Shown here: in pieces, positions 63,697 through 64,000 of the stretch | Layout of the letters: each line of letters begins with the position of its first letter | Position numbering within the stretch: position 1 is the first letter of the stretch | Assembly: GCF_018100905.1 (NCBI RefSeq) | Contig: NZ_JAGJEG010000013.1 | Location: forward strand, 1 to 64,000 | From: Pseudoalteromonas sp. MMG010 | GTDB taxonomy: Bacteria; Pseudomonadota; Gammaproteobacteria; Enterobacterales; Alteromonadaceae | Direction: 5' to 3' | DNA length: 64,000 bases | Made by a program: the position numbers and the translations under genes | The notes under the pieces: generated by a model | Databases searched by the model: none | Told to the model about the DNA's origin: nothing | The model's input: the letters and a program-made list of their open reading frames with translations, nothing else

Positions 63697-64000
63697 ATGG
63701 CGAAGAAAAAAGGCAAGCCTGCTGAAATTGAAGAAGAAATTATTTATGTATCAAAAAGTGAACTTAAGCGTGACGCGCAAGAGTTTCATCAGTTAGGTTC
63801 TGAAATTGCCAAAATGGGTAAAAAACAGCGCGAACGCCTACCTTTAAATGATGACTTAAAGGCAGCAATGGTTGTTGCCGATAAAATTAGCAATAAAAGC
63901 GATGCGTACCGTCGTCACTTAAACTATATTGCTAAAACCCTTCGTACTGTTGAAAATATCGAAGATATTAAAGGTATTATGGACATTATGCTTAATAAAA
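63697..64000 (+). CDS. darP: Ribosome-associated protein DarP (YjgA/DUF615), 5' part
   Basis: The first 101 codons of a gene cut by the window edge, starting MAKKKGKPAEIEEEIIYVSKSELKRD with AAAGAG upstream. The segments YVSKSELKRDAQEFHQLG and RRHLNYIAKTLR match the family, which binds late 50S assembly intermediates. The pmbA-darP divergent pair is common in gammaproteobacteria and supports the call. Confidence 0.93.
   Translation, partial: MAKKKGKPAEIEEEIIYVSKSELKRDAQEFHQLGSEIAKMGKKQRERLPLNDDLKAAMVVADKISNKSDAYRRHLNYIAKTLRTVENIEDIKGIMDIMLNK

Noticed and set aside
1-64000. Mobile elements, prophage, CRISPR arrays, tRNA or rRNA genes, att sites
   Set aside because: No transposase, integrase, regularly spaced repeat or RNA-gene pattern was seen anywhere in the window.

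Overview
The window reads as a chromosomal segment of a marine gammaproteobacterium of the order Alteromonadales, most like Pseudoalteromonas. This rests on AT-rich DNA, closely packed operons, and the protein content: HslR/HslO, GspC-N, DciA, PmbA, DarP, CcoG, SrkA-DsbA and a Vibrio-type exopolysaccharide cluster. No taxonomic search was run. I see no mobile elements, CRISPR arrays, tRNA or rRNA genes.

Layout. 1-3.9 kb: housekeeping genes (a membrane-anchored RRM protein, murI, a DUF5610-like protein, trmA). 3.9-26.3 kb: one long minus-strand exopolysaccharide locus. Read from 26.3 kb downwards, its gene order matches the vpsA-K, rbm, vpsL-P plan of Vibrio cholerae: UDP-GlcNAc epimerase, dehydrogenase, acetyltransferase, glycosyltransferase, flippase, polymerase, acetyltransferase, CapK-like enzyme, glycosyltransferase, VpsJ, WecG/TagA glycosyltransferase. 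Next come two secreted genes in the rbm position (a beta-helix lipoprotein and a choice-of-anchor-A plus VCBS propeller protein). The locus ends with the initiating transferase, outer-membrane barrel, short OPX protein, Wzc-type kinase, PHP phosphatase and VpsP-like protein.

26.7-31.2 kb, plus strand and divergent from that locus: lapG and lapD (c-di-GMP-controlled periplasmic proteolysis), a small secreted protein carrying LapG-like Ala-Ala motifs, and a Wzy_C/O-antigen-ligase family protein. No large LapA-type adhesin is present. Together 3.9-31.2 kb looks like a biofilm-matrix island: glycan synthesis and export, matrix proteins, and a c-di-GMP-gated protease.

31.2-35.0 kb: two tandem dsbA genes, srkA and ccoG. 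35.4-36.0 kb: two small unknown genes. 36.0-47.9 kb: a complete type II secretion operon gspCDEFGHIJKLMN followed by a YecA-family gene. 48.2-51.2 kb: hslR, hslO and pckA, with a twin operator-like repeat before pckA. 51.5-54.7 kb: galE-galT-galK. 54.8-59.3 kb: a secreted alpha/beta hydrolase with glpK and glpD. 59.4-64 kb: M13 metallopeptidase, dciA-like gene, pmbA and the start of darP.

The most interesting points are the vps-like locus with a different matrix-protein module, the candidate LapG substrate next to lapD, the paired 15-bp repeats before pckA, and a 23-bp inverted repeat between gspC and hslR.
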